Assembly: GCA_036821905.1 (NCBI GenBank)
Contig: DAISIR010000017.1
Span: 1-53,338 of the forward strand
Direction: 5' to 3'
Origin: Brooklawnia sp937867175
Lineage (GTDB): Bacteria > Actinomycetota > Actinomycetes > Propionibacteriales > Propionibacteriaceae
Length of the DNA stretch: 53,338 nt
Below are positions 25,462 through 33,963 of the stretch, piece after piece; positions within the stretch are counted from its first letter, which is position 1, and the number at the start of each line of letters is the position of its first letter. The notes under the pieces are model-generated. The model was not told the origin of the DNA. It made no database searches and saw only the letters and a list, made by a program, of their open reading frames with translations. Made by a program: the position numbers and the translations under genes.

Positions 25462-28458
25462 TTGATCCAGCTGCTGTGCGTCCACGCAGTCGCAGCTGTG
25501 GTGGCCCCGCTGCTGTTCAGATTGCTCGGCCGCAAGGCGTTCGCCCTGCTCGCGCTGGCGCCGGCGTCCGCCGCGGTCTGGGCGTTGACCAAGACCCGGG
25601 CGGTCTTCGGCGGTGAACTGCCCAGCCAGGACTTCGCCTGGGTGCCCCAGCTGAGTCTCAATCTGACGTTCCGGCTCGATTCGCTGAGTTGGCTGATGGT
25701 CTTGATCGTCGGCGGTATCGGTGCGCTGATCCTGGTCTATTGCGGGGGCTATTTCGGGCACGGCGCCAGCAGCCTGGGACGCTTCGGCGGTGTCTTCGTC
25801 GCCTTCGCCGGGGCGATGCTCGGCCTTGTCACGTCCGACAACACGGTGGTCCTCTACCTCTTCTGGGAACTCACCACCGTCTTCAGCTTCCTGCTCATCG
25901 GCCACTACCACGAGCGCCAGCCCTCCCGGCAGGCGGCCATGCAAGCCATCATCGTCACCACGTTCGGTGGCTTGGCCATGCTCGCCGGCATCGTGGCGCT
26001 CGGGACGGTGCCCGGTGGGTCTTTCCTGCTGTCCGAACTGGTGGGCAACGCGAGCGCCGGCGTGCTGGGGGCGGGCGCCCAGCCGGCGCTGGTGCCGACG
26101 GCGGCGGTGCTGGTCCTGCTGGGCGCGGTCACCAAGTCGGCGCAGGTACCGTTCCACTTCTGGCTGCCCGCGGCAATGGCGGCCCCGACCCCGGTCTCGG
26201 CCTACCTGCATGCCGCCGCGATGGTGAAGGCCGGCATCTACCTGGTCGCCCGGCTGGCTCCCGGCTTCTCGTCCTTCCCGGTCTGGCAGCCGGTGGTTCT
26301 CGCGGTAGGGCTGACCACGATGATCGTCGGCGGTTACCGATCGCTGCGGCAGTACGACCTCAAGTTGCTGTTGGCTTTCGGCACAGTCTCGCAGCTCGGT
26401 TTCGTGATGGTGTTGGTCGGCTACGGCGACCGGGGCGTGGCGCTGGCCGGATTGGCGATGCTGGCCGCGCACGCCATGTTCAAGGCCGCCCTGTTCTTGG
26501 TGGTCGGTGCCATCGACCACGAATTCGGGACGCGCGATCTGCGCGAACTGTCCGGCCTGGCCCGAGCGTTGCCCGGGCTGACGGGGTTCGCCACGCTCGC
26601 GTTGGCGTCCATGGCGGGGCTGCCGCCGATGCTCGGCTACGTCGGCAAGGAGGCGGCGCTGCACGCGCTGGTCGAGCTGGGTGACTGGACGACCTTCACC
26701 GTGCTGGTCATCGGTTCGATGCTGACAGTCGCCTACTCGCGGCGGTTCTGGTGGGGGGCGTTCGCCGACAAGCGTGGCGTCGAACCGGTGCAGGCGCATC
26801 GGCTCGATCTTCGGCTGAGTGGCCCCATCGCGCTGCTCGGGCTGGGCGGGTTGGTGGCTGGCCTGATGCCCGGACGCCTGGCGGCGCTCCTCGCCCCGCA
26901 TGCCGACGCCTACCCGGGCCACGCTGGGCATTTGACCTTGTGGAGCGGTTTCGGTCTGCCGTTGGCCGCCACCTTGCTGATCTTCACGGTGGGCACCCTG
27001 CTCTTCGTCCGGCGCCGGCAGGTCAGCCGCGCCCAGGCGCGGTTCCGGTTCCCGAGTGCCGACAATGCCTACCGAGGGGTCCTCCGCGCGGTCAACAACG
27101 TGTCCGCAGACCTGACCGCGGTGGTGCAGACCGGCTCGTTGCCGAGCTTCCTGTCGGTGATGCTGCTCACCACTGTTGCTGCCGCCGGGCTGGTGATCGT
27201 CACCGGCGTCACGCCGCAGCTGTCGCCGCTGCGGTTGTGGGACTCCCCGGCACAGGCCGTGATCGTGGTGCTCTCGTGCGTCGCGGGCGTCTTGATCGTG
27301 CGATCCCGACGCCGGATGAAGGCCGTCCTGATCATGGCCTTCGTGGGTTACTCCACTTCGCTGCTGTTCGCGTTGCAGGGCGCCCCCGATCTGGCGCTGA
27401 CCCAGGCGTTGGTCGAGACCGTCACCCTGGTGCTCTTCGTGCTGGTGCTGCGCAGGCTGCCACCGTTCTTCTCGAACCGGCCGTACGTGTCGTCCAGGGT
27501 GCGCCGGGTGGTGGTCGGGGCGGTGGTCGGCGCCGCAGTTGCCATGCTCGCCTGGATCGCCGCCTCCGCGCGCGTCCACCCGCCGGTGACGGTTGACTAT
27601 CCGTCGGAGGTGTTGATCTTCGGCTACGGACGCAACATCGTCAACGTCACCCTCGTCGACACCCGTGCCTGGGACACCTTGGGCGAGATTTCGGTGTTGC
27701 TGGCGGCCGCTACGGGGGTCGCGTCCCTGATCTTCATCCGGGAACGCGCGAGCATCCCCGACCTGCAGCGGGCCTTCCAGCTGGCGGTGCCGAACAAACC
27801 GGTCTGGGGCAGCCGCCGCCTCGAGGGGCGCACGCAGGCCGAACAGCTGGTGGCGCGTGGCAGGCTACGCCCCAGTCGCGAACCGCTGCGTCCCGACCGT
27901 CGCGGGCGGGTCTGGCTGGCCGGGGTGGCCACCCTGGCCCCGGTCCGCAGATCGCTGGTCTTCGAGATCGGCGCCCGGATGGTCTTCCACCCGATCATGA
28001 TCTTCTCGCTCTTCCTGCTCTTCTCCGGCCACAACAACCCCGGCGGTGGTTTCGCCGGTGGCATGCTGGCCGGCATCGCCCTGATCGTCAGGTACCTCGC
28101 CGGTGGACGCTACGAGCTGGCCCTGGCCACCCGGATCCGGCCGGGCGCCATCCTCGGCATCGGCATGACATTGGCCACCACCGCGGCCCTGGCCCCGATC
28201 CCGTTCGGCGGGACGGTCTTGCAGACCACCGTCTTCGACCTGGTGCTGCCGGTCTTCAACGAGGTGCACCTGGCCACCGCGCTCTTCTTCGACGTGGGCG
28301 TCTACCTGATCGTCATCGGCCTGGTGCTCGACATCTTGAGTTCGCTGGGCGCCGAGGTCGATCGGCAGGCCGAGGCCGAGGGCACCTCCCCGCCCGATCT
28401 CGCGCACGACGAGCAGACCGACGCTGAAACTGCCCTGGCCGGGGGGGTGACGCGATGA
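25462..28458 (+). CDS. mrpA: Mrp Na+/H+ antiporter fused subunit A-B
   Basis: A 998-aa membrane protein. Residues 1-480 are a complex-I NuoL-like proton-translocating unit (WELTTVFSFLLIGHYH, the PTPVSAYLHAAAMVKAG motif and TLASMAGLPPMLGYVGKEA). Then come the MrpA-specific C-terminal segments (DUF4040, residues about 590-680) and a C-terminal MnhB domain (ARMVFHPIMIFSLFLLFSGHNNPGGGFAGG) from about 815. So the usual mrpB is fused. The complex exchanges Na+ for H+ across the membrane. The start is TTG 25462 with GGGGGA upstream. First of six ATGA-coupled genes. Confidence 0.93.
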   Translation: MIQLLCVHAVAAVVAPLLFRLLGRKAFALLALAPASAAVWALTKTRAVFGGELPSQDFAWVPQLSLNLTFRLDSLSWLMVLIVGGIGALILVYCGGYFGHGASSLGRFGGVFVAFAGAMLGLVTSDNTVVLYLFWELTTVFSFLLIGHYHERQPSRQAAMQAIIVTTFGGLAMLAGIVALGTVPGGSFLLSELVGNASAGVLGAGAQPALVPTAAVLVLLGAVTKSAQVPFHFWLPAAMAAPTPVSAYLHAAAMVKAGIYLVARLAPGFSSFPVWQPVVLAVGLTTMIVGGYRSLRQYDLKLLLAFGTVSQLGFVMVLVGYGDRGVALAGLAMLAAHAMFKAALFLVVGAIDHEFGTRDLRELSGLARALPGLTGFATLALASMAGLPPMLGYVGKEAALHALVELGDWTTFTVLVIGSMLTVAYSRRFWWGAFADKRGVEPVQAHRLDLRLSGPIALLGLGGLVAGLMPGRLAALLAPHADAYPGHAGHLTLWSGFGLPLAATLLIFTVGTLLFVRRRQVSRAQARFRFPSADNAYRGVLRAVNNVSADLTAVVQTGSLPSFLSVMLLTTVAAAGLVIVTGVTPQLSPLRLWDSPAQAVIVVLSCVAGVLIVRSRRRMKAVLIMAFVGYSTSLLFALQGAPDLALTQALVETVTLVLFVLVLRRLPPFFSNRPYVSSRVRRVVVGAVVGAAVAMLAWIAASARVHPPVTVDYPSEVLIFGYGRNIVNVTLVDTRAWDTLGEISVLLAAATGVASLIFIRERASIPDLQRAFQLAVPNKPVWGSRRLEGRTQAEQLVARGRLRPSREPLRPDRRGRVWLAGVATLAPVRRSLVFEIGARMVFHPIMIFSLFLLFSGHNNPGGGFAGGMLAGIALIVRYLAGGRYELALATRIRPGAILGIGMTLATTAALAPIPFGGTVLQTTVFDLVLPVFNEVHLATALFFDVGVYLIVIGLVLDILSSLGAEVDRQAEAEGTSPPDLAHDEQTDAETALAGGVTR

Positions 28459-29009
28459 TCGACGTGTCACCCTCGCTCGCACTGCTGGTACTGGTGGGCG
28501 TAATGGTCGGCTGCGGCACCGTGCTCGTCCTGGAACGCTCCCTCAGCCGAATAGTGATCGGGGCGAGCCTGATCACCTACGGCGTCAACGTGATGGTGCT
28601 GATGGCCGGCGGTCGGGCCGGCGGGCCGCCCATCATCGGTCAAACCGAGGTGGCGGACATGGCCGACCCCCTGCCGCAGGCCATGGTGCTGACCGCCATC
28701 GTCATCGGATTGGCGCTCACCGCCTTCATGCTGACGATGGCCTACCGCACCTGGCAGCTCAACGGCAACGACGAGGTGCAGGACGACCGGGAGGACCGTC
28801 GTATCGCGCTGGCCGCCGCCCGTGACGCGGTCGCCGAACGTGTCACCGACGACTTGGGGGCCTCCCTTGATGAGCAGGCGGCCATCGTTTTCGACGAGAC
28901 GGAGGACATGCCGGCCATCGTCTTCAACGAAACTGAAGACACACCTGCCATCGACGTGCCCGACGTCAAGCCGGAACGTGACCAGCCACGCAGGGGAGGC
29001 CCCCAGTGA
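28455..29009 (+). CDS. mrpC: Mrp Na+/H+ antiporter subunit C
   Basis: A 184-aa protein of the MnhC/NuoK family: three transmembrane helices in residues 1-100 with the GTVLVLERSLSRIVIGASLITYGVNV and MADPLPQAMVLTAIVIG segments. A charged C-terminal extension of about 75 residues contains a repeated FDETEDMPAIVFNETEDTPAI motif. That acidic duplication is unusual for MrpC. It overlaps both neighbours by ATGA. Confidence 0.93.
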   Translation: MIDVSPSLALLVLVGVMVGCGTVLVLERSLSRIVIGASLITYGVNVMVLMAGGRAGGPPIIGQTEVADMADPLPQAMVLTAIVIGLALTAFMLTMAYRTWQLNGNDEVQDDREDRRIALAAARDAVAERVTDDLGASLDEQAAIVFDETEDMPAIVFNETEDTPAIDVPDVKPERDQPRRGGPQ

Positions 29010-30649
29010 ACCCCGACGAATGGACGTGGGTGCTCGGCATCCCGGTGCTGGTGCCGTTCGCGGGGGCCGCGTTCACCTTGTTGCTGGCTCGCGCGCCCGC
29101 GGCGCAGCGCGTCGTCTCGCTGGGCGCCCTCACGATCGTCCTACTGGACGCCGTGTTCATCGGCTTCTTGAGCCTGCGGGGCCCCCTCATCTTGGACGTG
29201 GGGGGCTGGGCAGCCCCGGTCGGCATCACGCTGGTTGCCGACCGGTTGAGTGCCCTGATGTTGATGGTCTCGGTCTTCGTGACGCTGTGCGTGCTGGTCT
29301 ACTCCTTCACTCAAGATCTGGCCGAGAACCAGCGGTTGCCGATCGCGGTCTTCCAGCCGACCTTCTTGATCTTGTCGGCGGGGGTCTCCAATGCGTTCCT
29401 CACCGGTGACCTGTTCAACCTCTACGTCGGCTTCGAGATCCTGCTGGTGGCCAGCTTCGTGCTGATCACGCTGGGCAGCACCCGCGAGCGCATCAGATCG
29501 GGCACCGTCTACGTGATCGTCTCGGTGGTGAGCTCGACGATCTTCCTGATCGCGCTCGCGATGGTCTATGCGGCGCTGGGCACCGTGAACATGGCGCAGA
29601 TCGCGATCCGGGCGTCCGAGATCGACCAGGGCACGGCCCAACTGATCCAGGTGATGCTCTTCGTGGCGTTCGGGGTGAAGGCAGCGATCTTCCCGTTGCA
29701 CGCCTGGCTGCCCGACTCGTACCCGACCGCCCCGGCGCCGGTCACCGCAGTGTTCGCCGGCTTGCTGACCAAAGTGGGCATCTACGCCATCATCCGGACG
29801 CAGACCACGCTGTTCTCCAACTCGAACCTGAACGGAGTACTGCAGGTCTTAGGTCTGGTCACCATGATCGTCGGCATCATGGGGGCGGTGGCCCAGGACG
29901 ACATCAAGCGGCTGCTTTCGTTCACGCTGGTCTCGCACATCGGTTTCATGCTGTGGGGGGTGGGCATCGGTACCCTGGAGGGCCTGACCGCCGCGATCTT
30001 CTACACCGCGCACCACATCATCGTGCAGACCGCGCTCTTCCTGGTCTCCGGCCTGATGGAGCGCGTCGGTGGATCGACGTCCCTTGTCAGACTGGGGTCG
30101 CTGCTGAAGACTTGGCCACTGCTGGGGGTGCTCTTCCTGATCCCGGCCTTCAATCTCGCCGGCATCCCACCGATGTCCGGCTTCCTCGGCAAGCTGGGGC
30201 TGATCGAGGCGTCTGCGGCGGTCGGGCGTCCGCTCGACTGGGCACTGGTCGCCGGCGGCCTGCTCACCTCGCTGTTGACGCTGTACGCGCTGCTGCGGGC
30301 CTGGAGCATGGCGTTCTGGCAGCCGAGCGAGGACGACGAGGTCGGCAAGCCGCAGGTGCCGTGGACGATGACCGGGGCGACCATCGCGCTGGTCGCCGCC
30401 TCACTCGGGTTGACGTTGTTCGCCGGACCGATCTACTCCTATGCCCGCGGCGGCGCGATCGAGTTGCGCGCGCAGGCGCCCTACGTGGTGGCGGTGCTCC
30501 CCGACGCCGAACGCGGCACCGGCCAATCACACACCGAAGCGGAGGAGGAGCAGGGGACCCCGACGACATCGTCGACCCCAGTGGTGCCGCCGTTGGGGAC
30601 GCCCAGCCAGTCGCCCACCTCGTCGCCGACCCCCGGAGGTGCGCCATGA
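29006..30649 (+). CDS. mrpD: Mrp Na+/H+ antiporter subunit D
   Basis: A 547-aa NuoM/NuoN-like proton channel subunit with about 14 transmembrane helices. It has the conserved GVSNAFLTGDLFNLYVGFEI (Glu in helix 5), KAAIFPLHAWLPDSYPTAPAPVTAVFAGLLTKVGIY (Lys in helix 7) and FNLAGIPPMSGFLGKL motifs. The last 45 residues are a Thr/Pro/Ser-rich soluble tail, absent from most MrpD proteins. It is translationally coupled to mrpC and mrpE. Confidence 0.94.
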   Translation: MNPDEWTWVLGIPVLVPFAGAAFTLLLARAPAAQRVVSLGALTIVLLDAVFIGFLSLRGPLILDVGGWAAPVGITLVADRLSALMLMVSVFVTLCVLVYSFTQDLAENQRLPIAVFQPTFLILSAGVSNAFLTGDLFNLYVGFEILLVASFVLITLGSTRERIRSGTVYVIVSVVSSTIFLIALAMVYAALGTVNMAQIAIRASEIDQGTAQLIQVMLFVAFGVKAAIFPLHAWLPDSYPTAPAPVTAVFAGLLTKVGIYAIIRTQTTLFSNSNLNGVLQVLGLVTMIVGIMGAVAQDDIKRLLSFTLVSHIGFMLWGVGIGTLEGLTAAIFYTAHHIIVQTALFLVSGLMERVGGSTSLVRLGSLLKTWPLLGVLFLIPAFNLAGIPPMSGFLGKLGLIEASAAVGRPLDWALVAGGLLTSLLTLYALLRAWSMAFWQPSEDDEVGKPQVPWTMTGATIALVAASLGLTLFAGPIYSYARGGAIELRAQAPYVVAVLPDAERGTGQSHTEAEEEQGTPTTSSTPVVPPLGTPSQSPTSSPTPGGAP

Positions 30650-31302
30650 TTGCCGGCACCGGCAAGGCGCTGTGGGACCGCAGCGCCTCCCCGCTGAGCA
30701 TCGTCCTGCTGACTACGATGTGGGTGCTGCTGTGGGGCGACCTGAGCTGGGGCAACGTGGTGGCGGGTTTCCTGCTGGCGGCCCTGGTCACCTGGCTGCT
30801 GCCCGTGCCGCGCGGGCCCCGGCGGCGGCTGACGGTACGCCCGATTGCGTTCGTGCGGTTGGCGGTGCTGTTCATCTATGACGTCTTCGTCGCGGCCTTC
30901 CAGATCGTGCGAGTGATCCTGGCCGGGCGGACCCCTCGGGAGGCGATCATCCGCGTCCAGACCCTGGCCCATTCGGACGGTTTCCTGGCCGCCACCGCCG
31001 GGTTGACCGCGCTGGTCCCAGGTTCGATCGTGATTGATGCGCATCGGCTGACCGGCACGCTCTACGTCCACGTCTTCGACGTTGGCGAAGGGCAGCAGGC
31101 GCTGGACGAGGCACACGAGCGGGTGATCATCCAGGAGGAACGCATCCTGCGCGCGCTGGCCACCGCCGAGGAACTGAAGGACGCCGGGTACCGGCCGGGC
31201 GGATCCATGAAGGCCGGCCGGTTGACCGAGGCCGAAATGGCAGCGCACCGGGCCAGCGTGCTGGCCAAGCGGGGAATCCACGAGGACGGGGGGCCGGCAT
31301 GA
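30646..31302 (+). CDS. mrpE: Mrp Na+/H+ antiporter subunit E
   Basis: A 218-aa MnhE protein with three N-terminal membrane helices and the PRRRLTVRPIAFVRLAVLFIYDVFVAAF and NSITL-like region LTALVPGSIVIDAHRLTGTLYVHVFD. ATG 30646 overlaps the mrpD stop. The final 60 residues are helical and charged, longer than the typical 158-aa MnhE. Confidence 0.9.
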   Translation: MIAGTGKALWDRSASPLSIVLLTTMWVLLWGDLSWGNVVAGFLLAALVTWLLPVPRGPRRRLTVRPIAFVRLAVLFIYDVFVAAFQIVRVILAGRTPREAIIRVQTLAHSDGFLAATAGLTALVPGSIVIDAHRLTGTLYVHVFDVGEGQQALDEAHERVIIQEERILRALATAEELKDAGYRPGGSMKAGRLTEAEMAAHRASVLAKRGIHEDGGPA

Positions 31303-31691
31303 TCTACGTCCTGTACGCCTGCCTGGCCGCCATCCTGGTGGCGATGGGGTTGGTGCTGGTCCGGCTGGAGCGTGGCCCGGCGAACCTGGACCGCGCGGTG
31401 GCCCTGGACGTCATCACGTCGGCGTCGGTTGGCATCCTGGTGATCTTGATGGCTCTCACCGGACGCATCGACCTGCTGCCATTGCTGGTGGTCTTCACGT
31501 CGGTGGGTTTCATCAGCAGCACCACCATCGCCAGGTTCTCCCCGGCCGAGTCGATCACCGAGCGGCACATCCTCACACCGGAGGAGGCCGCCCGCACCGA
31601 GGTGCCCGAATTCCAGGACACCGACGCCCCAGTGCATCCCGATGCTGACGAGATCATCGGCACCCAGCCCGCCGGCGGTGAGGGCCGATGA
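31299..31691 (+). CDS. mrpF: Mrp Na+/H+ antiporter subunit F
   Basis: A 130-aa protein with three transmembrane helices and the conserved RLERGPANLDRAVALDVI loop. The ARFSPAESITERHILTPEE C-terminus is an extra tail. ATGA overlaps on both sides. Confidence 0.9.
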   Translation: MIYVLYACLAAILVAMGLVLVRLERGPANLDRAVALDVITSASVGILVILMALTGRIDLLPLLVVFTSVGFISSTTIARFSPAESITERHILTPEEAARTEVPEFQDTDAPVHPDADEIIGTQPAGGEGR

Positions 31692-32098
31692 TCGAGTGGC
31701 TGCAGGTGGTTGGGGTGGCCTTCATTGCGCTCGGCGCCTTCCTGACCCTGGTGACCGCAATCGGCATGCATCGGTTGCACAGTCTGTTCGCGCGGATGCA
31801 TGCGTCCACCAAGCCGCAGGTGCTGGGTGTGATCGTGATGTGCGCAGGGCTGGCCTGCGTGATGCAGAAGCCTCGGGTTTCGTACACGCTGCTGCTGGTC
31901 GTGATCATGCAGCTGGTGGTCGCACCGATCTCCGCGCACATGCTGGGGCGTGCGGTCTACCGGCTCAAGCAACTCGACCCTGACGTGATCGTGCTGGACG
32001 AGTATGCCGAAGACCTGGCGCGCGCCGAACGCCACCTCCGCGAGGTCGGTGAAACCGAAGGCGTGGCCAGCGGCGACCCGCTGCCGCCACCCACCTAG
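31688..32098 (+). CDS. mrpG: Mrp Na+/H+ antiporter subunit G
   Basis: A 136-aa protein with three transmembrane helices and the MnhG signature IGMHRLHSLFARMHASTKPQVLGV, VAPISAHMLGRAVYR. It closes the operon; no strong terminator is visible before the convergent trpG gene. Confidence 0.9.
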   Translation: MIEWLQVVGVAFIALGAFLTLVTAIGMHRLHSLFARMHASTKPQVLGVIVMCAGLACVMQKPRVSYTLLLVVIMQLVVAPISAHMLGRAVYRLKQLDPDVIVLDEYAEDLARAERHLREVGETEGVASGDPLPPPT

Positions 32099-32148
32099 CA
32101 CGCCCGCCGCAACCCAGCCCCACCTCGACGCGGGCCTGCCGCGCACCG

Positions 32149-32796
32149 TCAGCTGGTGGGCGGGCGGCGGGTGCGGATCAGCGGTGAAAGCCCGGCTGCA
32201 CGGGCGGGGGCGTCGGCGTCCCCGCAGGCCGCCAGCCAATTGCCGAGCATCTGGTAGCCGCCCTCGGTGAGCACCGATTCCGGATGGAACTGCACCGCCT
32301 CGATCGGCAACCTACGATGGCGCACCGCCATGATCGTCCCCGACTCGGTACGGGCGCTGACCTCCAGCTCGTCCGGCAGCGTGCCGGGATCGATCGCCAG
32401 CGAGTGGTAGCGCGTCGCCGTGATCGGGTTCGGCAGGCCGGCGAAGACGCCGCGTCCGTCGTGGTGGACGGGCGAGGTCTTGCCATGCAGCAGTTCGGGC
32501 GCGCGTCCGACCACTGCACCGTAGGCCACACCGATCGCCTGCAAGCCCAGGCAGATGCCGAAGACGGGCACGCGTCCGCCGAACCGGCGCACCAGATCGA
32601 TGCTGACTCCGGCGTCCTCGGGCGTCCCCGGGCCGGGCGACAACAGGACCCCGTCGTAGGCGCCCACCCAGTCGTCGGACGAGAAACGCTCGTCGTCGTT
32701 GCGCCAGACGTCGACCTCGGCCCCGATCTGGGCGAGGTAGTGGACGACGTTGTAGACGAACGAGTCGTAGTTGTCGACGACGAGGATGCGTACCAT
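32149..32796 (-). CDS. trpG: Anthranilate/aminodeoxychorismate synthase glutamine amidotransferase
   Basis: A 215-aa class-I glutaminase that releases ammonia for the paired chorismate-using subunit. VDNYDSFVYNVVHYL starts the fold, the catalytic Cys lies in FGICLGLQAIG, and the His/Glu dyad in QFHPES. SPGPGTPEDAG is the oxyanion segment. In Actinobacteria this gene sits by the DUF881-crgA-pknB block (as Rv0013). Whether it serves tryptophan or folate synthesis cannot be told from sequence, since no TrpE/PabB is here. Confidence 0.9.
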   Translation of the reverse strand: MVRILVVDNYDSFVYNVVHYLAQIGAEVDVWRNDDERFSSDDWVGAYDGVLLSPGPGTPEDAGVSIDLVRRFGGRVPVFGICLGLQAIGVAYGAVVGRAPELLHGKTSPVHHDGRGVFAGLPNPITATRYHSLAIDPGTLPDELEVSARTESGTIMAVRHRRLPIEAVQFHPESVLTEGGYQMLGNWLAACGDADAPARAAGLSPLIRTRRPPTS

Positions 32797-32816
32797 GAGC
32801 CCAATTATGTCCCGCG

Positions 32817-33560
32817 TCAGCGGACGCTGGTCGCCTGCTGGGGCAGCGGACCGGTGTAGGCGGGCATCGTCGTCTGGTCAACCCGCTGCTGCTCGTAGCC
32901 GAGCTGGTAGGCCTGCGCGTACTGACGATAGATCTGTACGTCTGTGTCGGACGCCAGCCCTGCTTCGAGCGAGGCCGGGTCGCCGATCGCGGTGATCACA
33001 TAAGGGGGCGCATAGGCGGTGCCGTGCAGGACGACGGTGTTGCCGACGCACTTGACGGCAGTGGTGGAGACCACTCGCTGGCCTTGGATCGTCATCGCCT
33101 CGGCGCCCGCAGTCCAAAGCGCGTTCACCACATTCTGGATGTCCTGCTCGTGGACGACCAGCAGGTCGCCGCTCACCCCAGGCGGGGTGACGTCGACCGG
33201 TGCGTCGGTAAGGGTCACCCGGACCGCTGGCCCCTTGACCGCCGCCAGCCCGGCCGTCCGCGAGGCCAGCTCCTGGCCGGGGTCGGAACTGGCCGGCGCT
33301 GCGCCCTGGGCGGCGGTGAGGCGGTCGGTCTCGGCGCGCAGGTCGGCGGCCCGCTGCGAAAGCTCCTGATTGCGTGCCTCGGCTTCGGCGACCAGTTGGG
33401 CGACATCGCTGGTGCGGTCGGGACGCAGGTCGCTGCCCTGCGCGGTGATGGCGGTGGCGCCGATCAGGACGCCGGCCAGCATCCCGACGAACAGTGTGCT
33501 CAGGCGAACCTGCGGGCGGGTCGACTTGCGCCGCCCGGAGCCGTCCACTTCGCCTGCCAT
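32817..33560 (-). CDS. DUF881 membrane protein (Rv0012-like)
   Basis: A 247-aa protein: basic N-terminus (KSTRPQ), one transmembrane helix (LSTLFVGMLAGVLIGATAITAQ), a coiled-coil stretch (QLVAEAEARNQELSQRAADLRAETDRL) and the DUF881 extracytoplasmic domain (GDLLVVHEQDIQNVVNALWTAGAEAMTIQGQRV). The domain is common next to crgA and ftsZ-interacting genes in Actinobacteria and is probably divisome-linked, though not experimentally defined here. Confidence 0.88.
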   Translation of the reverse strand: MAGEVDGSGRRKSTRPQVRLSTLFVGMLAGVLIGATAITAQGSDLRPDRTSDVAQLVAEAEARNQELSQRAADLRAETDRLTAAQGAAPASSDPGQELASRTAGLAAVKGPAVRVTLTDAPVDVTPPGVSGDLLVVHEQDIQNVVNALWTAGAEAMTIQGQRVVSTTAVKCVGNTVVLHGTAYAPPYVITAIGDPASLEAGLASDTDVQIYRQYAQAYQLGYEQQRVDQTTMPAYTGPLPQQATSVR

Positions 33561-33671
33561 GGGCCCAGACTACCTGTCCGTCAGCCGGGTCGACTTGGGT
33601 GGTCGGCGGGCTGGCGGCCATACTGGTGCGGTGGCCGGACGAGCCACCCAAGCCGATCAGGAGCAGACGCA

Positions 33672-33959
33672 GTGCCGCAATCGAAGGTTCGCAAGGAGTC
33701 CGCCGAGAAGAAGGTCGCCAAGAACAAGGCGAAGGCGAAGGCCGAGCAGGCGAAGACCCAGGCGCGGATCGCCGCAGGGACGCGCGACTGGGTACCGTGG
33801 GTCTTCATCCCGGTCGGACTGCTGGGTGTGCTATGGCTGCTGGTCTTCTACGTGGCAGGCAATCAGGTGCCCGTCTTCCGTGATCTGCAGAGCTGGAATT
33901 ACCTGATCGGCATCGGCTTGATCGCCAGCTCCTTCGTCATCGCGACCTTCTGGAAGTAG
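33672..33959 (+). CDS. crgA: Cell division protein CrgA
   Basis: A 95-aa protein: a Lys/Ala/Glu-rich cytoplasmic N-terminus and two transmembrane helices (WVPWVFIPVGLLGVLWLLVFYVAG and NYLIGIGLIASSFVIATFWK), the CrgA pattern. CrgA binds FtsZ, FtsI and CwsA in Mycobacterium and modulates septation. GTG 33672 has GGAG about 8 nt upstream. It converges on pknB 4 bp beyond its stop. Confidence 0.9.
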   Translation: MPQSKVRKESAEKKVAKNKAKAKAEQAKTQARIAAGTRDWVPWVFIPVGLLGVLWLLVFYVAGNQVPVFRDLQSWNYLIGIGLIASSFVIATFWK

Positions 33960-33963
33960 CCGC

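Noticed and set aside
25448..25465. Leader peptide MGDLP before mrpA
   Set aside because: Five codons ending over the TTG start; too short to separate from chance.
25444..27579. 711-aa open frame on the minus strand antisense to mrpA
   Set aside because: It mirrors the codon bias of mrpA; the translation is Gln/His/Arg-rich low-complexity with no domain, while the plus frame is a clear MrpA.
33024..33671. Long plus-strand frame upstream of crgA
   Set aside because: It is antisense to the DUF881 gene and has shadow composition; CrgA starts at 33672.
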